Origin: Ochrobactrum sp. CM-21-5
Lineage (GTDB): Bacteria > Pseudomonadota > Alphaproteobacteria > Rhizobiales > Rhizobiaceae
Direction: 5' to 3'
Assembly (NCBI RefSeq): GCF_014253075.1
Contig: NZ_JACLZJ010000001.1
Coordinates: 124,001 to 188,000 of the forward strand
DNA length: 64,000 nt
Part shown: piece after piece, positions 47,627 to 56,795 of the stretch
Layout: the number at the start of each line of letters is the position of its first letter
Numbering within the stretch: the first letter of the stretch is position 1
Position numbers and translations under genes: made by a program
Notes under the pieces: generated by a model
Databases searched by the model: none
What the model was told of the DNA's origin: nothing
The model's input: only the letters and a program-made list of their open reading frames with translations

Positions 47627-47965
47627 CGCATCGGGGCGGCAAGGTTTGCGTCCCAGCGCATATGTTGTAATAGCCCCACAGAATGCGGGGTTTCAGGTTC
47701 TTTCAAGCGATAGTGCTTGCACACTGGAACGTGTGAGTTGTAATTCGACAGGAATATAAAGCGGTTTCGCATAATCAACCGGGGAATGGTCTGGCAGGGC
47801 GTTGCGCCTTGACAGGCAAACTCAAACAAAAACCGGTCGTGATTGAGGCGCTGTTGCGGATCGGCTCAGGCATAAGGCCTGATCGCCCGCAACGTCGATG
47901 AACGATGCCTGCCGTAAACGGCGGATGTTCATTTTCAGTCGCGGCAAAATACAAGGAACGTCGTT
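47627..47965. other. Intergenic stretch without recognisable gene
   Basis: About 340 bases between the oxidase and permease genes. A weak CCCC-to-GGGG hairpin lies near 47674-47690 and a lone TTGACA near 47809-47814 lacks a convincing -10 partner. I see no coding potential that looks real on either strand. Confidence 0.4.
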
Positions 47966-48850
47966 GTGAGTCAGATCGCCTTTTGGGGTGCGGTCGAATT
48001 GGGCCTCGTCTTCGCATTTGTAGCCATCGGCGTCTATCTGGCGTTCCGCGTTCTCGATTTCCCCGATCTTACCGTTGACGGTTCCTTTCCGCTCGGTGCC
48101 GCCGTCACCGGCGTGCTTATCCTGGCTGGCGTGAATGCATGGCTTGCGGCGGCAATCGCCATGGTGGCCGGCTCGATAGCGGGCCTCGTCACCGCAACGC
48201 TCAATGTGCGTTTCAAGATTCTCAATCTGCTGGCGTCCATCCTGACCATGATTGCGCTTTTTTCGGTAAACCTGCGCGTCATGGGGCGACCGAACATCGC
48301 GCTCATCAATCAGGACACCATGCTGACTCCCTTCTTCGGGCACGGCATTCCTGAATATTATGTGCGGCCTATGTTCCTGTTCGTGCTTGTGGCAATTGCT
48401 GTCTTCCTCGTCTGGCGCTTCCTTGAAAGCGACATGGGGCTGGCCATGCGTGCAACTGGCGCCAATCCGAAAATGGCCCGCGCCCAGGGTGTGCGCACCG
48501 ATCGCCAGATCTATCTCGGCATGGCGCTATCCAACGCGCTCGTGGCGCTTGGCGGTTCGCTGTTTGCCCAGACTAACGGTTTTGCCGATGTCACCTCCGG
48601 CGTGGGCACCATCGTGGTTGGTCTGGCTGCGGTCATCATCGGCGAAACCCTGCTGCGCACCCGCCTGATCCTCGTCGTTCTCATCGGCTGCGTACTGGGC
48701 TCGATCATCTATCGCATCGCCATCCAGCTTGCGCTTTCCAACGGCGACGTCCTGGGCCTTCAAGCGTCCGACCTCAACATCGCGACTGCCCTTCTCGTCA
48801 CCTTCGCACTGATATTGCCCCGCCTGCGCCGTGGAGGAGCATCCGCATGA
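47966..48850 (+). CDS. ABC transporter permease (LivH/COG4120 type)
   Basis: 294-residue inner-membrane permease with about eight or nine hydrophobic segments, matching the branched-chain-amino-acid-type permease fold (VGLAAVIIGETLL, RFLESDMGLAMRATGANPKMAR). Starts at GTG 47966 after AAGGAACG. Stop overlaps the ATPase start by 4 nt. Together with the upstream binding protein it resembles the COG2984-COG4120-COG1101 transporters that include TrpXYZ. Confidence 0.9.
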   Translation: MSQIAFWGAVELGLVFAFVAIGVYLAFRVLDFPDLTVDGSFPLGAAVTGVLILAGVNAWLAAAIAMVAGSIAGLVTATLNVRFKILNLLASILTMIALFSVNLRVMGRPNIALINQDTMLTPFFGHGIPEYYVRPMFLFVLVAIAVFLVWRFLESDMGLAMRATGANPKMARAQGVRTDRQIYLGMALSNALVALGGSLFAQTNGFADVTSGVGTIVVGLAAVIIGETLLRTRLILVVLIGCVLGSIIYRIAIQLALSNGDVLGLQASDLNIATALLVTFALILPRLRRGGASA

Positions 48851-49641
48851 TCGAACTATCGAAACTCGACGTCATCTTCGGTCGCGGAACACCGCTTGAA
48901 AAACAGGTGCTGAACACGATCGATCTGACCATGGATCAGGGTTCCTTCGTGACCGTGATAGGCTCCAACGGCGCTGGAAAGTCCACGATGCTCGGCGTTC
49001 TGGCGGGCGATGTCATTCCGACCTCCGGCAAGGTGCTCATCAGCGGCAAGGATGTGACCCGCAAGCCGACAGCCGATCGCGCCGGTCTCGTCGCCCGTGT
49101 GTTTCAAGATCCCCTTGCAGGCAGTTGCGGCGCTCTCACCATCGAGGAAAACCTCGCCCTTGCATCTGCCCGCGGCAAGAGCCGCGGCCTCACCCCTGCC
49201 CTCGGCCCGGCGCGACGCCAGTGGTTTCGCGAACGCGTCGCAAGCCTCAATCTCGGCCTTGAAAACCGTATGCACGACCGCATGGAATTGCTTTCCGGTG
49301 GTCAGCGTCAGGCACTTTCGCTCATCATGGCCACGCTTGCAGGCTCCGAAGTACTGCTTCTCGACGAGCACACCGCCGCGCTCGATCCCGGCATGGCGGA
49401 ATTCGTCATGGAACTCACCCGCACGCTGATAGCGGAGAACAAGCTGACCGCGCTTATGGTGACACATTCCATGCGCCAGGCTCTTGATTATGGCGACCGT
49501 ACTATCATGCTGCACGGCGGTAATATCGTTCTCGATGTCACCGGCGACAAACGCAAGACACTCGGCGTTGAAGACCTGATCGAGATGTTTCGCAAGGTCC
49601 GAGGACAGACGCTCGACGACGACGCGCTTCTCATAGAGTAA
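48847..49641 (+). CDS. ABC transporter ATP-binding protein (COG1101 type)
   Basis: 264-residue nucleotide-binding subunit. Walker A is GSNGAGKST, the signature LSGGQRQALSL, Walker B VLLLDEHTAALDP, then the switch His in VTHSMRQAL. The Q-loop region reads VFQDPLAGSCGALTIEENLALA. Overlap with the permease gene shows translational coupling. Partner of the binding protein (45278) and permease (47966); substrate probably an amino acid or amine. Confidence 0.93.
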   Translation: MIELSKLDVIFGRGTPLEKQVLNTIDLTMDQGSFVTVIGSNGAGKSTMLGVLAGDVIPTSGKVLISGKDVTRKPTADRAGLVARVFQDPLAGSCGALTIEENLALASARGKSRGLTPALGPARRQWFRERVASLNLGLENRMHDRMELLSGGQRQALSLIMATLAGSEVLLLDEHTAALDPGMAEFVMELTRTLIAENKLTALMVTHSMRQALDYGDRTIMLHGGNIVLDVTGDKRKTLGVEDLIEMFRKVRGQTLDDDALLIE

Positions 49642-49653
49642 GCCGAGTTTCAC

Positions 49654-49688
49654 AGCCGCCATCATCCTGATCGGCGGCTGTTTTGTTT
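49654..49688 (+). terminator. Intrinsic terminator after the ABC operon
   Basis: AGCCGCC (49654-49660) pairs with GGCGGCT (49673-49679), followed by GTTTTGTTT. Lies between the ATPase stop and holA. Confidence 0.8.
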
Positions 49689-49716
49689 GGATGCGAATTG
49701 CGCTACTTAGTCGAAT

Positions 49717-50760
49717 ATGGCGCAGAAAAAAGCACACGAAGTTGATTCATTCCTCAGCAGGCCGAGCAGCTCCTTTCCGGTCGTGCTTCTCTACGGCCCC
49801 GATAAAGGGCTGGTGAGCGAACGTGCCCGGCGTTACGCCGAAGCGACGAAACTGCCGCTGGACGACCCCTTTGCCGTCATACGCATGGAAGCAGATGAGA
49901 TCGACGCCGACCCGTCGAAGCTTGCCGACGAGGCCCGCACTATCTCTATGTTCGGCGGCGAGCGTCTGATCTGGGTCAAGAACGCAGCCGGACAAAAGAA
50001 ATTTGCCGAAGCAATCAAGCTCCTGGCCACTGAACCGCCGCGTGAAACATTCGTCCTCGTCGAAGCCGGTGACCTCAAGAAAGGCGTCGCCCTGCGCAGC
50101 GCCGTAGAGAACGCTTCCGCCGGCATGGCGCTTCCCTGTTACACCGATGACGCGCGCGGCATCGACGGCGTGATCGACGATGTTCTGGCCGAATGGAGAA
50201 TGCAGATCACGCTCGACGGACGTCAGCTTCTGCGCACCAGCCTGGGCGGCGATCGGCTCGCGACTCGCGGCGAACTGGAGAAACTCTGCCTATATGCGCG
50301 CGGCAAGGAACGCATTGATATTGATGATGTACGTGAAGCCGTAGGCGACGTGGCCGGGCTTTCCACCGACGAGGTAATCGACGCTTTGATTTCCGGCGAT
50401 CTGGCGCGATTCGAGATCGCTTTTGACCGTGTCGTGAAATCCGGTACGGCGCCGTTTCTGTTGCTGAATACCGCCATGCGCCAGTTCCAGCAGGTGCAAA
50501 ACTTGCGCCATATCGTGGATACCGAACGCAAAAGTGCATCTGTGGTGGTGGCTGGCGCCAGACCGCCGATCTTCTTCAACCGTAAGAAGCTGGTCGAAAC
50601 AGCGGTTAGCCGCTGGAGCGGCGAAGGCTTGAGCCGCGTCATGGAACGCCTCCAGCGCGCGGTTCTGGAGAGCCGCCAGAATGCTGCCCTGTCAGTGCCT
50701 ATCATCCGCCAGTGTCTTCTTGCTATCGGCGTTGAATCGATACGTAACGCACGGCGCTGA
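49717..50760 (+). CDS. holA: DNA polymerase III subunit delta
   Basis: 347 residues of the clamp-loader delta subunit, which opens the beta sliding clamp. Typical segments are VVLLYGPDKGLVSERARR (degenerate P-loop-like), MFGGERLIWVKNA, LRTSLGGDRLATRGELEKL and the helical C-terminal collar domain. Convergent with parB across a shared terminator. Many relatives have leuS-lptE immediately upstream of holA; here the ABC transporter takes that place. Confidence 0.93.
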   Translation: MAQKKAHEVDSFLSRPSSSFPVVLLYGPDKGLVSERARRYAEATKLPLDDPFAVIRMEADEIDADPSKLADEARTISMFGGERLIWVKNAAGQKKFAEAIKLLATEPPRETFVLVEAGDLKKGVALRSAVENASAGMALPCYTDDARGIDGVIDDVLAEWRMQITLDGRQLLRTSLGGDRLATRGELEKLCLYARGKERIDIDDVREAVGDVAGLSTDEVIDALISGDLARFEIAFDRVVKSGTAPFLLLNTAMRQFQQVQNLRHIVDTERKSASVVVAGARPPIFFNRKKLVETAVSRWSGEGLSRVMERLQRAVLESRQNAALSVPIIRQCLLAIGVESIRNARR

Positions 50761-50803
50761 TTTTCAGTCACTTCAAGTTATAATTACTCGAATCAAAAGA
50801 AAA

Positions 50804-50826
50804 CCCGTTGCTAACGTAGCAACGGG
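50804..50826. terminator. Bidirectional terminator between holA and parB
   Basis: CCCGTTGCTA (50804-50813), the loop ACG, then TAGCAACGGG (50817-50826), perfect. T-rich sequence follows on the plus strand (CGTTGTTTTC) and on the minus strand (TTTTCTTTTG). Confidence 0.8.
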
Positions 50827-50854
50827 CGTTGTTTTCATATAATCATGCCGCTCA

Positions 50855-51736
50855 TTAGCTTTGTAAACGGCGGCATATCTCATCGAGTTGCTCAAGAGAG
50901 CTATACCGTATCTTCACTTCACCGCCGCGCTCGCGATGGTTTATTTCTACTTTCATACCGGTAACATCCGACAACAGCTTTTCCAGCGCCTTGGTGTCTG
51001 CATCCTTCTCCACCGGAGCAGACTTACCCGGCTTTGGTTCAGCACCGCCGCGCGCCTCCGCCTGTGCCAGAGCTTCCACCTGTCGTACAGAAAGCCCTTC
51101 CTTCACCACGCGCTCGGCCAAAGCAGTCGGGTTTTCCATCGTAATCAGGCTTCGCGCATGACCGGCGGAAAGCGAGCCATCCGAGATAAATTCTTGCACC
51201 TGAGCAGGCAGTTTCAAAAGGCGCAATGTGTTGGCAACATGACTACGGCTCTTGCCGATCACCTGCGCCAGATCGTTCTGGGTATAGTCATGATTATCGA
51301 TAAGCTGTTGATATCCCAGCGCTTCTTCCACAGCATTCAGGTCTGCACGCTGTACGTTTTCAACGATGGCGATTTCTAGCGCCACCCGATCATCCACATC
51401 ACGAATGATGACCGGAATAGTGTCGATACCCGCACGCTGCGATGCCCGCCAGCGGCGTTCACCGGCAATCAGCTCGAAACGATCCGGCTGGCCCGGCGCT
51501 GGACGCACGACAATCGGCTGCACGACACCGTGTTCCCGAATGGACTGCGACAAATCTTCAAGATCAGCTTCAGCAAACATCCGGCGTGGGTTGCGCGGAT
51601 TGCGTGTCACAAACTCGATAGGAATACTGCGCTCAACAGGAACGGGCGCCTTTCGCTCTTCCGCCGGGCGGTCAATTTCACCGATCAGGGCGGCCAATCC
51701 GCGGCCGAGGCGCTTTTTTGAAGGATCGTCGTTCAT
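50855..51736 (-). CDS. parB: Chromosome partitioning protein ParB
   Basis: 293 residues. CTPase that loads and spreads from parS to build the centromere complex. N-terminal KRLGRGLAALIGE, then the ParB/Srx domain with the CTP/arginine patch ELIAGERRWRASQRAG, the helix-turn-helix QNDLAQVIGKSRSHVANTLRLL that reads parS, and a C-terminal dimerisation helix. ATG 51736 (MNDDPSKKRLGRGL) chosen; upstream frame overlaps parA. parS sites are seen at 53200, 55345, 55389 and 60928. Confidence 0.97.
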   Translation of the reverse strand: MNDDPSKKRLGRGLAALIGEIDRPAEERKAPVPVERSIPIEFVTRNPRNPRRMFAEADLEDLSQSIREHGVVQPIVVRPAPGQPDRFELIAGERRWRASQRAGIDTIPVIIRDVDDRVALEIAIVENVQRADLNAVEEALGYQQLIDNHDYTQNDLAQVIGKSRSHVANTLRLLKLPAQVQEFISDGSLSAGHARSLITMENPTALAERVVKEGLSVRQVEALAQAEARGGAEPKPGKSAPVEKDADTKALEKLLSDVTGMKVEINHRERGGEVKIRYSSLEQLDEICRRLQS

Positions 51737-51780
51737 TGTCGGCAAATTCCTGCAATTGTTACGTAGTCGAATCGATTGTT

Positions 51781-52578
51781 TTAAGCAGCCTGCAATTGCC
51801 GCTCGCGTTGAATGACTTCCGACGCAAGCTGCAAATATGCCTGACTGCCAGCGCATTTCAAATCATAAAGAATGGCTGGCTTACCATGCGATGGCGCTTC
51901 TGATACCCGCACATTGCGCGGAATGACGGTGCGATAGACCTTCTCGCCCATAAAAGCGCGAACATCATCCACGACCTGCGACGCCAGATTATTACGGCTG
52001 TCGAACATGGTCAGAACGATGCCCTGAATCGTCAATTCCGCATTGATGGTTGAACGCACCTGATCCACGGTCTGCAGGAGCTGACTCAACCCCTCCAGCG
52101 CAAAGAACTCGCATTGCAGCGGCACCAGAACCGAATCCGCTGCCGCCATAGCGTTGAGCGTCAGTAGGTTCAGCGATGGCGGACAATCCACGAGAACATA
52201 GGAAAAGCGGTCGGACACACCGGAATCGAAGCGCAGCGAATCGCGAAGACGGCGCGTGCGGTCGGCCGATTGTGCAATTTCCATCTCGATGCCTAGCAAA
52301 TCCAGTGTGGAAGGCACGATGAAGAGATTTGGAACATCGGTCTGCATGGCTGCTTCCGGCACGGAAGCAGCCTGTGTCAGTACATCGTAAGACGAAAGTG
52401 GGCGATTACGGCGGTCGATGCCAAGTCCGGTGCTGGCATTGCCCTGCGGATCCAGATCAACGATCAGTACGGTTTCTCCGATCGCAGCCAGCGCCGTCGC
52501 CAGATTGATGGCGGTCGTCGTCTTGCCGACCCCACCCTTCTGGTTTGCAATGGTTATGATTCTGGACATCTTGTTCAT
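51781..52578 (-). CDS. parA: Chromosome partitioning ATPase ParA
   Basis: 265 residues, deviant Walker-A ATPase KGGVGKTTTAINLATAL, with DLDPQGNAS and VDCPPSLNLLTLNAM. It forms the nucleoid-bound ATP gradient that moves ParB-parS complexes. AAGG at proper spacing supports ATG 52578; GTG 52581 and ATG 52569 are alternatives. parB follows after 44 nt, and rsmG precedes it by 42 nt, the standard rsmG-parA-parB order. Confidence 0.97.
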   Translation of the reverse strand: MNKMSRIITIANQKGGVGKTTTAINLATALAAIGETVLIVDLDPQGNASTGLGIDRRNRPLSSYDVLTQAASVPEAAMQTDVPNLFIVPSTLDLLGIEMEIAQSADRTRRLRDSLRFDSGVSDRFSYVLVDCPPSLNLLTLNAMAAADSVLVPLQCEFFALEGLSQLLQTVDQVRSTINAELTIQGIVLTMFDSRNNLASQVVDDVRAFMGEKVYRTVIPRNVRVSEAPSHGKPAILYDLKCAGSQAYLQLASEVIQRERQLQAA

Positions 52579-52620
52579 CACCGTCGCCTTGCTGCCTATC
52601 CGCTCGTGATCGATCCGCTG

Positions 52621-53262
52621 TTAATCTGCATTGCGGCGCAGATTGCTGATTTCGAGTATAACCGAAGCCTGATCAATAGCACTTTGATGTTGTACCAGAT
52701 CGAAACTCCAGCCGACACGGCTTTCATTGATTTCCCTCTGGTAATCCCGGCCTTTTTGGAAAAGCGCTTTTGCACCACTGGTCAGCCACGGTTCAGTCAG
52801 TACAAAGAGATCGTCTAAAGAAGCCAGTGCACGGGCGGTAATGATGTCCGGTGTTTCTATTTTATCCCACATGGCTTCAATTCGAGCGGAATGAATTCGG
52901 GCGGGCACATTCAAATGTCCGGCAACCGTGCGCAAAAAAGCAGCTTTTTTGCCAGCGCTCTCGATAAGATCAATCGAAGCGCCCGGTATTTCTTGAAGAA
53001 AACAAGCTGTTACAATACCGGGAAAACCGCCGCCCGATCCGATATCGAGCCAGCGTGTTGCACCGCTTGCGAGCGGGAAAAGCTGGGCGCTATCCAGAAT
53101 ATGACGGTTCCATAGATCCGCCAATGTCGAGGGTGATGCGAGATTGATGGCCTTCGACCACTTTCGGAACAGCTCTTCGAAGGCGATCAGACGATCCGCT
53201 GTTTCACGTGAAACAGACGGACTAACAGCACGCAGGCTTTGCAGACGGTGATCCGCACTCAT
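52621..53262 (-). CDS. rsmG: 16S rRNA (guanine-N7) methyltransferase RsmG
   Basis: 213 residues. SAM-dependent methyltransferase acting on G527 of 16S rRNA. SAM motif [16 protein letters not shown] and the substrate region [10 protein letters not shown] are clear. Start overlaps the mnmG stop by 4 nt. A perfect 16-bp parS site is embedded in its coding sequence at 53200-53215, encoding SVSRETADR. Loss of RsmG is associated with streptomycin resistance in other bacteria. Confidence 0.96.
   Translation of the reverse strand: MSADHRLQSLRAVSPSVSRETADRLIAFEELFRKWSKAINLASPSTLADLWNRHILDSAQLFPLASGATRWLDIGSGGGFPGIVTACFLQEIPGASIDLIESAGKKAAFLRTVAGHLNVPARIHSARIEAMWDKIETPDIITARALASLDDLFVLTEPWLTSGAKALFQKGRDYQREINESRVGWSFDLVQHQSAIDQASVILEISNLRRNAD
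53200..53215. other. parS: parS site 1 (perfect)
   Basis: TGTTTCACGTGAAACA, the complete 16-bp palindromic ParB-binding consensus, within rsmG and about 1.5 kb upstream of the parB start. Best match in the window. Confidence 0.92.
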
Positions 53263-55169
53263 GCCGCGCCCTTGCCATCAGCCAGTTCGCCGGCTGCACG
53301 CTCGCGAAATCCATGTTTCTTGATTTGCGCTATCAGCAGCGCCAAAGCCGCAGGTGTCATACCGTCAATCCGCTGCGCTTCCGCAATCGTTTCTGGTTTG
53401 CGATTGCGAAGTTTCTGCTTCAGTTCATTCGAGAGCCCGGAAATGGTATTGAAATCAAGCCCTGCGGGAATGAACAAGCGCTCCTCGCGCTCCATGACAG
53501 CAATATCGCTCTGCTGTCGTTCCATATAAACAGCATACTGCGCCTCGATTTCCAGCGCTTCGCGCGTAGTCGAACTGATCGATTCAAGTTCCGGCCAGAT
53601 CCCTTTCAGACGCTCAAGATCTATATCCGGATAAGACAGAAGATCATATGCGGAACGGCGAACCCCATCGTGATTGAGATGCAGATCGTAACGGCTGGCC
53701 AGATTGGGCGTAATCGAAAGTGATTTCGTCAATTCCCGCGCGGCTGACAAAGCGTTCTGCCTTTCCGCGAACCGTTCCTGCCGCTCTTGACCCAGAATGC
53801 CAAGCTCATCGGCCAGGGGCGTGAGACGCTGATCAGCGTTATCTGCCCGCAGCGAAAGGCGAAATTCGGCCCGTGAAGTGAACATTCGATAAGGCTCACT
53901 CACCCCACGCGATGTCAGATCATCAACCATCACGCCGATATAAGCTTCAGTGCGCTGTATGATAACGGGTTCGTCACCACCTGCGCGACGGGCAGCGTTC
54001 AAACCCGCCAACAGTCCCTGCGCGCCTGCTTCTTCATAACCTGTCGTTCCGTTGATTTGACCGGCCAGAAACAGCCCGCTCACCCGACGTGTTTCAAGAC
54101 TACGCTTCAACTCACGAGGATCGATAAAATCATACTCGATTGCATATCCCGGCTGCAGCATGACGGCTGTTTCGAGGCCCGGTATGGTTTTGAGTATCTC
54201 AAGTTGGGCATCTTCCGGTAATGATGTGGAAATACCGTTCGGATAAACGGTATCGTCATCCAGTCCTTCGGGCTCGAGAAATATCTGATGTCCATCACGA
54301 TCTCCGAACTTGACGATCTTGTCCTCCACGGACGGGCAGTAGCGGGGACCTATACCTTCAATTGAACCGGAATACATGGCTGACCGGTGCAAGTTGGCGC
54401 GAATAATCGCGTGGGTTTCCGGCGTTGTGCGCGTAATCCCGCAATCGATTTGCGGTGTGGTGATACGGTCAGTCATCAGCGAGAATGGCACAGGTTGTGC
54501 ATCGGCAGACTGCATATCCAGACTTTGCCAATCGATCGTTCGTCCATCGAGCCGCGGCGGCGTGCCGGTTTTAAGGCGACCAAGCGCAAAACCCAGCGAT
54601 ATCAATGTATCAGACAATCCGAGCGCGGGCTTCTCGCCCATGCGGCCCGCCGGGATTTTCTTCTCACCAATATGGATAAGACCATTCAGGAAGGTTCCCG
54701 TAGTCAGAACGACAGCACCGCATTTCAGCACACAACCATCGGAAAGTACGACGTCTGTAATACGCCCATCCTTGGTGCGAATATCGGAAGCACCGCCCTC
54801 TACCACGGTAAGATTGCTTTGACTTGCGATCATCTCCTGCATCGCCAGTTTATAGAGCTTACGGTCGGCCTGAGTGCGAGGTCCGCGCACGGCCGGCCCC
54901 TTGCGTCGATTGAGAAGCCGAAACTGGATGCCAGCCTTGTCGGCGACACGACCCATAAGCCCATCAAGCGCATCAATCTCGCGGACAAGGTGCCCCTTCC
55001 CCAAACCACCAATGGCCGGGTTGCAGGACATGACGCCAATGGTATCAGATCGGTGCGTGACCAACGCCGTTTGCGCGCCAGCACGCGCAGCGGCAGCCGC
55101 GGCTTCACAGCCGGCATGCCCTCCACCGATAACAATGACATCAAAGACCGTGGCTTCGGTCGAACTCAT
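53259..55169 (-). CDS. mnmG: tRNA uridine-34 carboxymethylaminomethyl modification enzyme MnmG (GidA)
   Basis: FAD enzyme that with MnmE makes (c)mnm5U34 in tRNA. The 636 residues have [60 protein letters not shown] and [19 protein letters not shown] 55169 is supported by AGGA at good spacing and matches the known 636-residue length in Brucella; the frame also opens at 55178 and 55223. Overlaps rsmG by 4 nt; mnmE lies upstream across a parS-bearing gap. Confidence 0.97.
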   Translation of the reverse strand: MSSTEATVFDVIVIGGGHAGCEAAAAAARAGAQTALVTHRSDTIGVMSCNPAIGGLGKGHLVREIDALDGLMGRVADKAGIQFRLLNRRKGPAVRGPRTQADRKLYKLAMQEMIASQSNLTVVEGGASDIRTKDGRITDVVLSDGCVLKCGAVVLTTGTFLNGLIHIGEKKIPAGRMGEKPALGLSDTLISLGFALGRLKTGTPPRLDGRTIDWQSLDMQSADAQPVPFSLMTDRITTPQIDCGITRTTPETHAIIRANLHRSAMYSGSIEGIGPRYCPSVEDKIVKFGDRDGHQIFLEPEGLDDDTVYPNGISTSLPEDAQLEILKTIPGLETAVMLQPGYAIEYDFIDPRELKRSLETRRVSGLFLAGQINGTTGYEEAGAQGLLAGLNAARRAGGDEPVIIQRTEAYIGVMVDDLTSRGVSEPYRMFTSRAEFRLSLRADNADQRLTPLADELGILGQERQERFAERQNALSAARELTKSLSITPNLASRYDLHLNHDGVRRSAYDLLSYPDIDLERLKGIWPELESISSTTREALEIEAQYAVYMERQQSDIAVMEREERLFIPAGLDFNTISGLSNELKQKLRNRKPETIAEAQRIDGMTPAALALLIAQIKKHGFRERAAGELADGKGAA

Positions 55170-55344
55170 TTGGTTCATCCTGACGCAACTCGAATCCGTT
55201 TCTGAAAGCAGTCTCTTTGACATGAATATGGGGAAAACGGAAGGATTAATTGCCGAGATGCCTCCACCGTTGGACGTATCACCGGATCGGTAACTGACTC
55301 ATGGAACTGTCAGCAAATCAATACACGGCTGGCGATTCCACAGA

Positions 55345-55360
55345 TGTTTCACGTGAAACA
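55345..55360. other. parS: parS site 2 (perfect)
   Basis: TGTTTCACGTGAAACA in the gap between mnmG and mnmE, identical to site 1. A second near-match lies 28 bp downstream. Confidence 0.92.
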
Positions 55361-55388
55361 ATTCTGCAACGAGGTGGCGTCACGTGAC

Positions 55389-55404
55389 TGTTTCACGTGA
55401 ATCA
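55389..55404. other. parS: parS site 3 (one mismatch)
   Basis: TGTTTCACGTGAATCA, one mismatch to consensus, overlapping the 3' end of mnmE (stop at 55402-55404). Together with site 2, two ParB sites lie within 60 bp. Confidence 0.8.
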
Positions 55405-56730
55405 TTTGCCAATACAGAACTGGGAGAATATCACATCAAGAATTTCTTCCACATCAACGTCTCCAGTGATGCGTCCCAGATACTGAGAGGCGCGACGCAT
55501 GTTCTCTGCGCGGAGCTCCAATGCAAGGTCGTCTCGCTCTGCGGCTGTTTCGATTTCCATTATCGTCGATCGAAGCAGATTAATGTGACGTTGCCGCGTC
55601 GGAACGGCATCCCTGATCTGACCAATCCGGGTTTCAGCAAACTCTTGCAGGGATAGAAGAAGTTCGTCCAATCCCTGCGCCGTCTTGGTCGAGATACGGT
55701 GCTGCCACGCGGTTGATTGGTCGCTTTTCAGATCGAGCTTCGTGCCGACCATCCAGACGTCGGCAGCGGACTCCTCCAATGATACTGATATGGGCTCGCT
55801 CATATCTTCCAGTAACAGAACCAGATCGGCTTCTGCCGCGCGCTCACGCGCTCTTTCAATCCCAATTTGTTCAACCGAGCTCGCCGTTTCGCGCAAGCCA
55901 GCCGTATCCGTTACATATACTGGGATACCGCCCAAATTGAGCTTCACCTCAAGCAGATCACGGGTCGTTCCGGCCTCTTCCGAAATAATTGCAACTTCGC
56001 GACCGGCAAGAAAGTTCAAAAGGCTAGATTTACCGGCATTCGGAGCACCTGCAATCACCACATGCAGGCCGTCACGCAGCATGGCGGCACGCTTTCCGCC
56101 TTCGACATGCTGTTCGATTTCGGTTTTAAGTGTCTTCAGCGAAGCCCACACTTGTACCGAAACGGAACCTGGCACGTCGCTCTCATCCGCAAAATCTAGT
56201 TCAGCCTCAATGAACGCGCGCGCATGTATCAGACGCTGACGCCATTCCGTATAAAGTTTCCGCTGCGCACCTGAAGCTACCTGCAATGCCAGGCGTCGCT
56301 GTCCTTCGGTTTCGGCTGCTATAAGATCAGCCAGGCCTTCGGCAATCGTCAGATCCATCTTGCCGTTCGTGAATGCACGACGGGTAAACTCCCCTGCTTC
56401 CGCAATACGGCATGTCGGAATCTCTACCAGTTCCTCCAATAGCTTCTCTACGACAGCAATGCCGCCATGAAGATGAAATTCTGCACAATCTTCGCCAGTA
56501 AAACTGTTAGGACCTGGAAAAAACAGAACCAGCCCGCGATCAATAGGATCACCATTTCGGGAGCGGAATGTCTTGTAGACGGCATAACGTGGTTCGATTT
56601 CGACGCCAATGATCGTTTCGAGTACGAATCGAACCTTGCTCCCCGATACACGAACAACCGCCACGCCTGATGGCAAACGTCCGCTCGACAAGGCAAAAAT
56701 AGTATCGTGAAGGGGCTTTATCTCGCTCAT
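55402..56730 (-). CDS. mnmE: tRNA modification GTPase MnmE (TrmE)
   Basis: 442 residues. Potassium-dependent GTPase partner of MnmG. N-terminal formyl-THF-binding-like domain (DTIFALSSGRLPSGVAVVRV), inserted G domain (GAPNAGKSSLLN, EEAGTTRD, DTAGLRE), and C-terminal CIGK with the family Cys. ATG 56730 (MSEIKPLHDT) fits the usual length; two earlier ATGs would add a poorly supported extension. Next to mnmG, as in many alphaproteobacteria. Confidence 0.97.
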   Translation of the reverse strand: MSEIKPLHDTIFALSSGRLPSGVAVVRVSGSKVRFVLETIIGVEIEPRYAVYKTFRSRNGDPIDRGLVLFFPGPNSFTGEDCAEFHLHGGIAVVEKLLEELVEIPTCRIAEAGEFTRRAFTNGKMDLTIAEGLADLIAAETEGQRRLALQVASGAQRKLYTEWRQRLIHARAFIEAELDFADESDVPGSVSVQVWASLKTLKTEIEQHVEGGKRAAMLRDGLHVVIAGAPNAGKSSLLNFLAGREVAIISEEAGTTRDLLEVKLNLGGIPVYVTDTAGLRETASSVEQIGIERARERAAEADLVLLLEDMSEPISVSLEESAADVWMVGTKLDLKSDQSTAWQHRISTKTAQGLDELLLSLQEFAETRIGQIRDAVPTRQRHINLLRSTIMEIETAAERDDLALELRAENMRRASQYLGRITGDVDVEEILDVIFSQFCIGK

Positions 56731-56795
56731 CGCGTTCAGTGTCCTATATTCAGTGTTCATGTGCATATTCATTCGGGCAGAGAAAGAAAAGCCTC

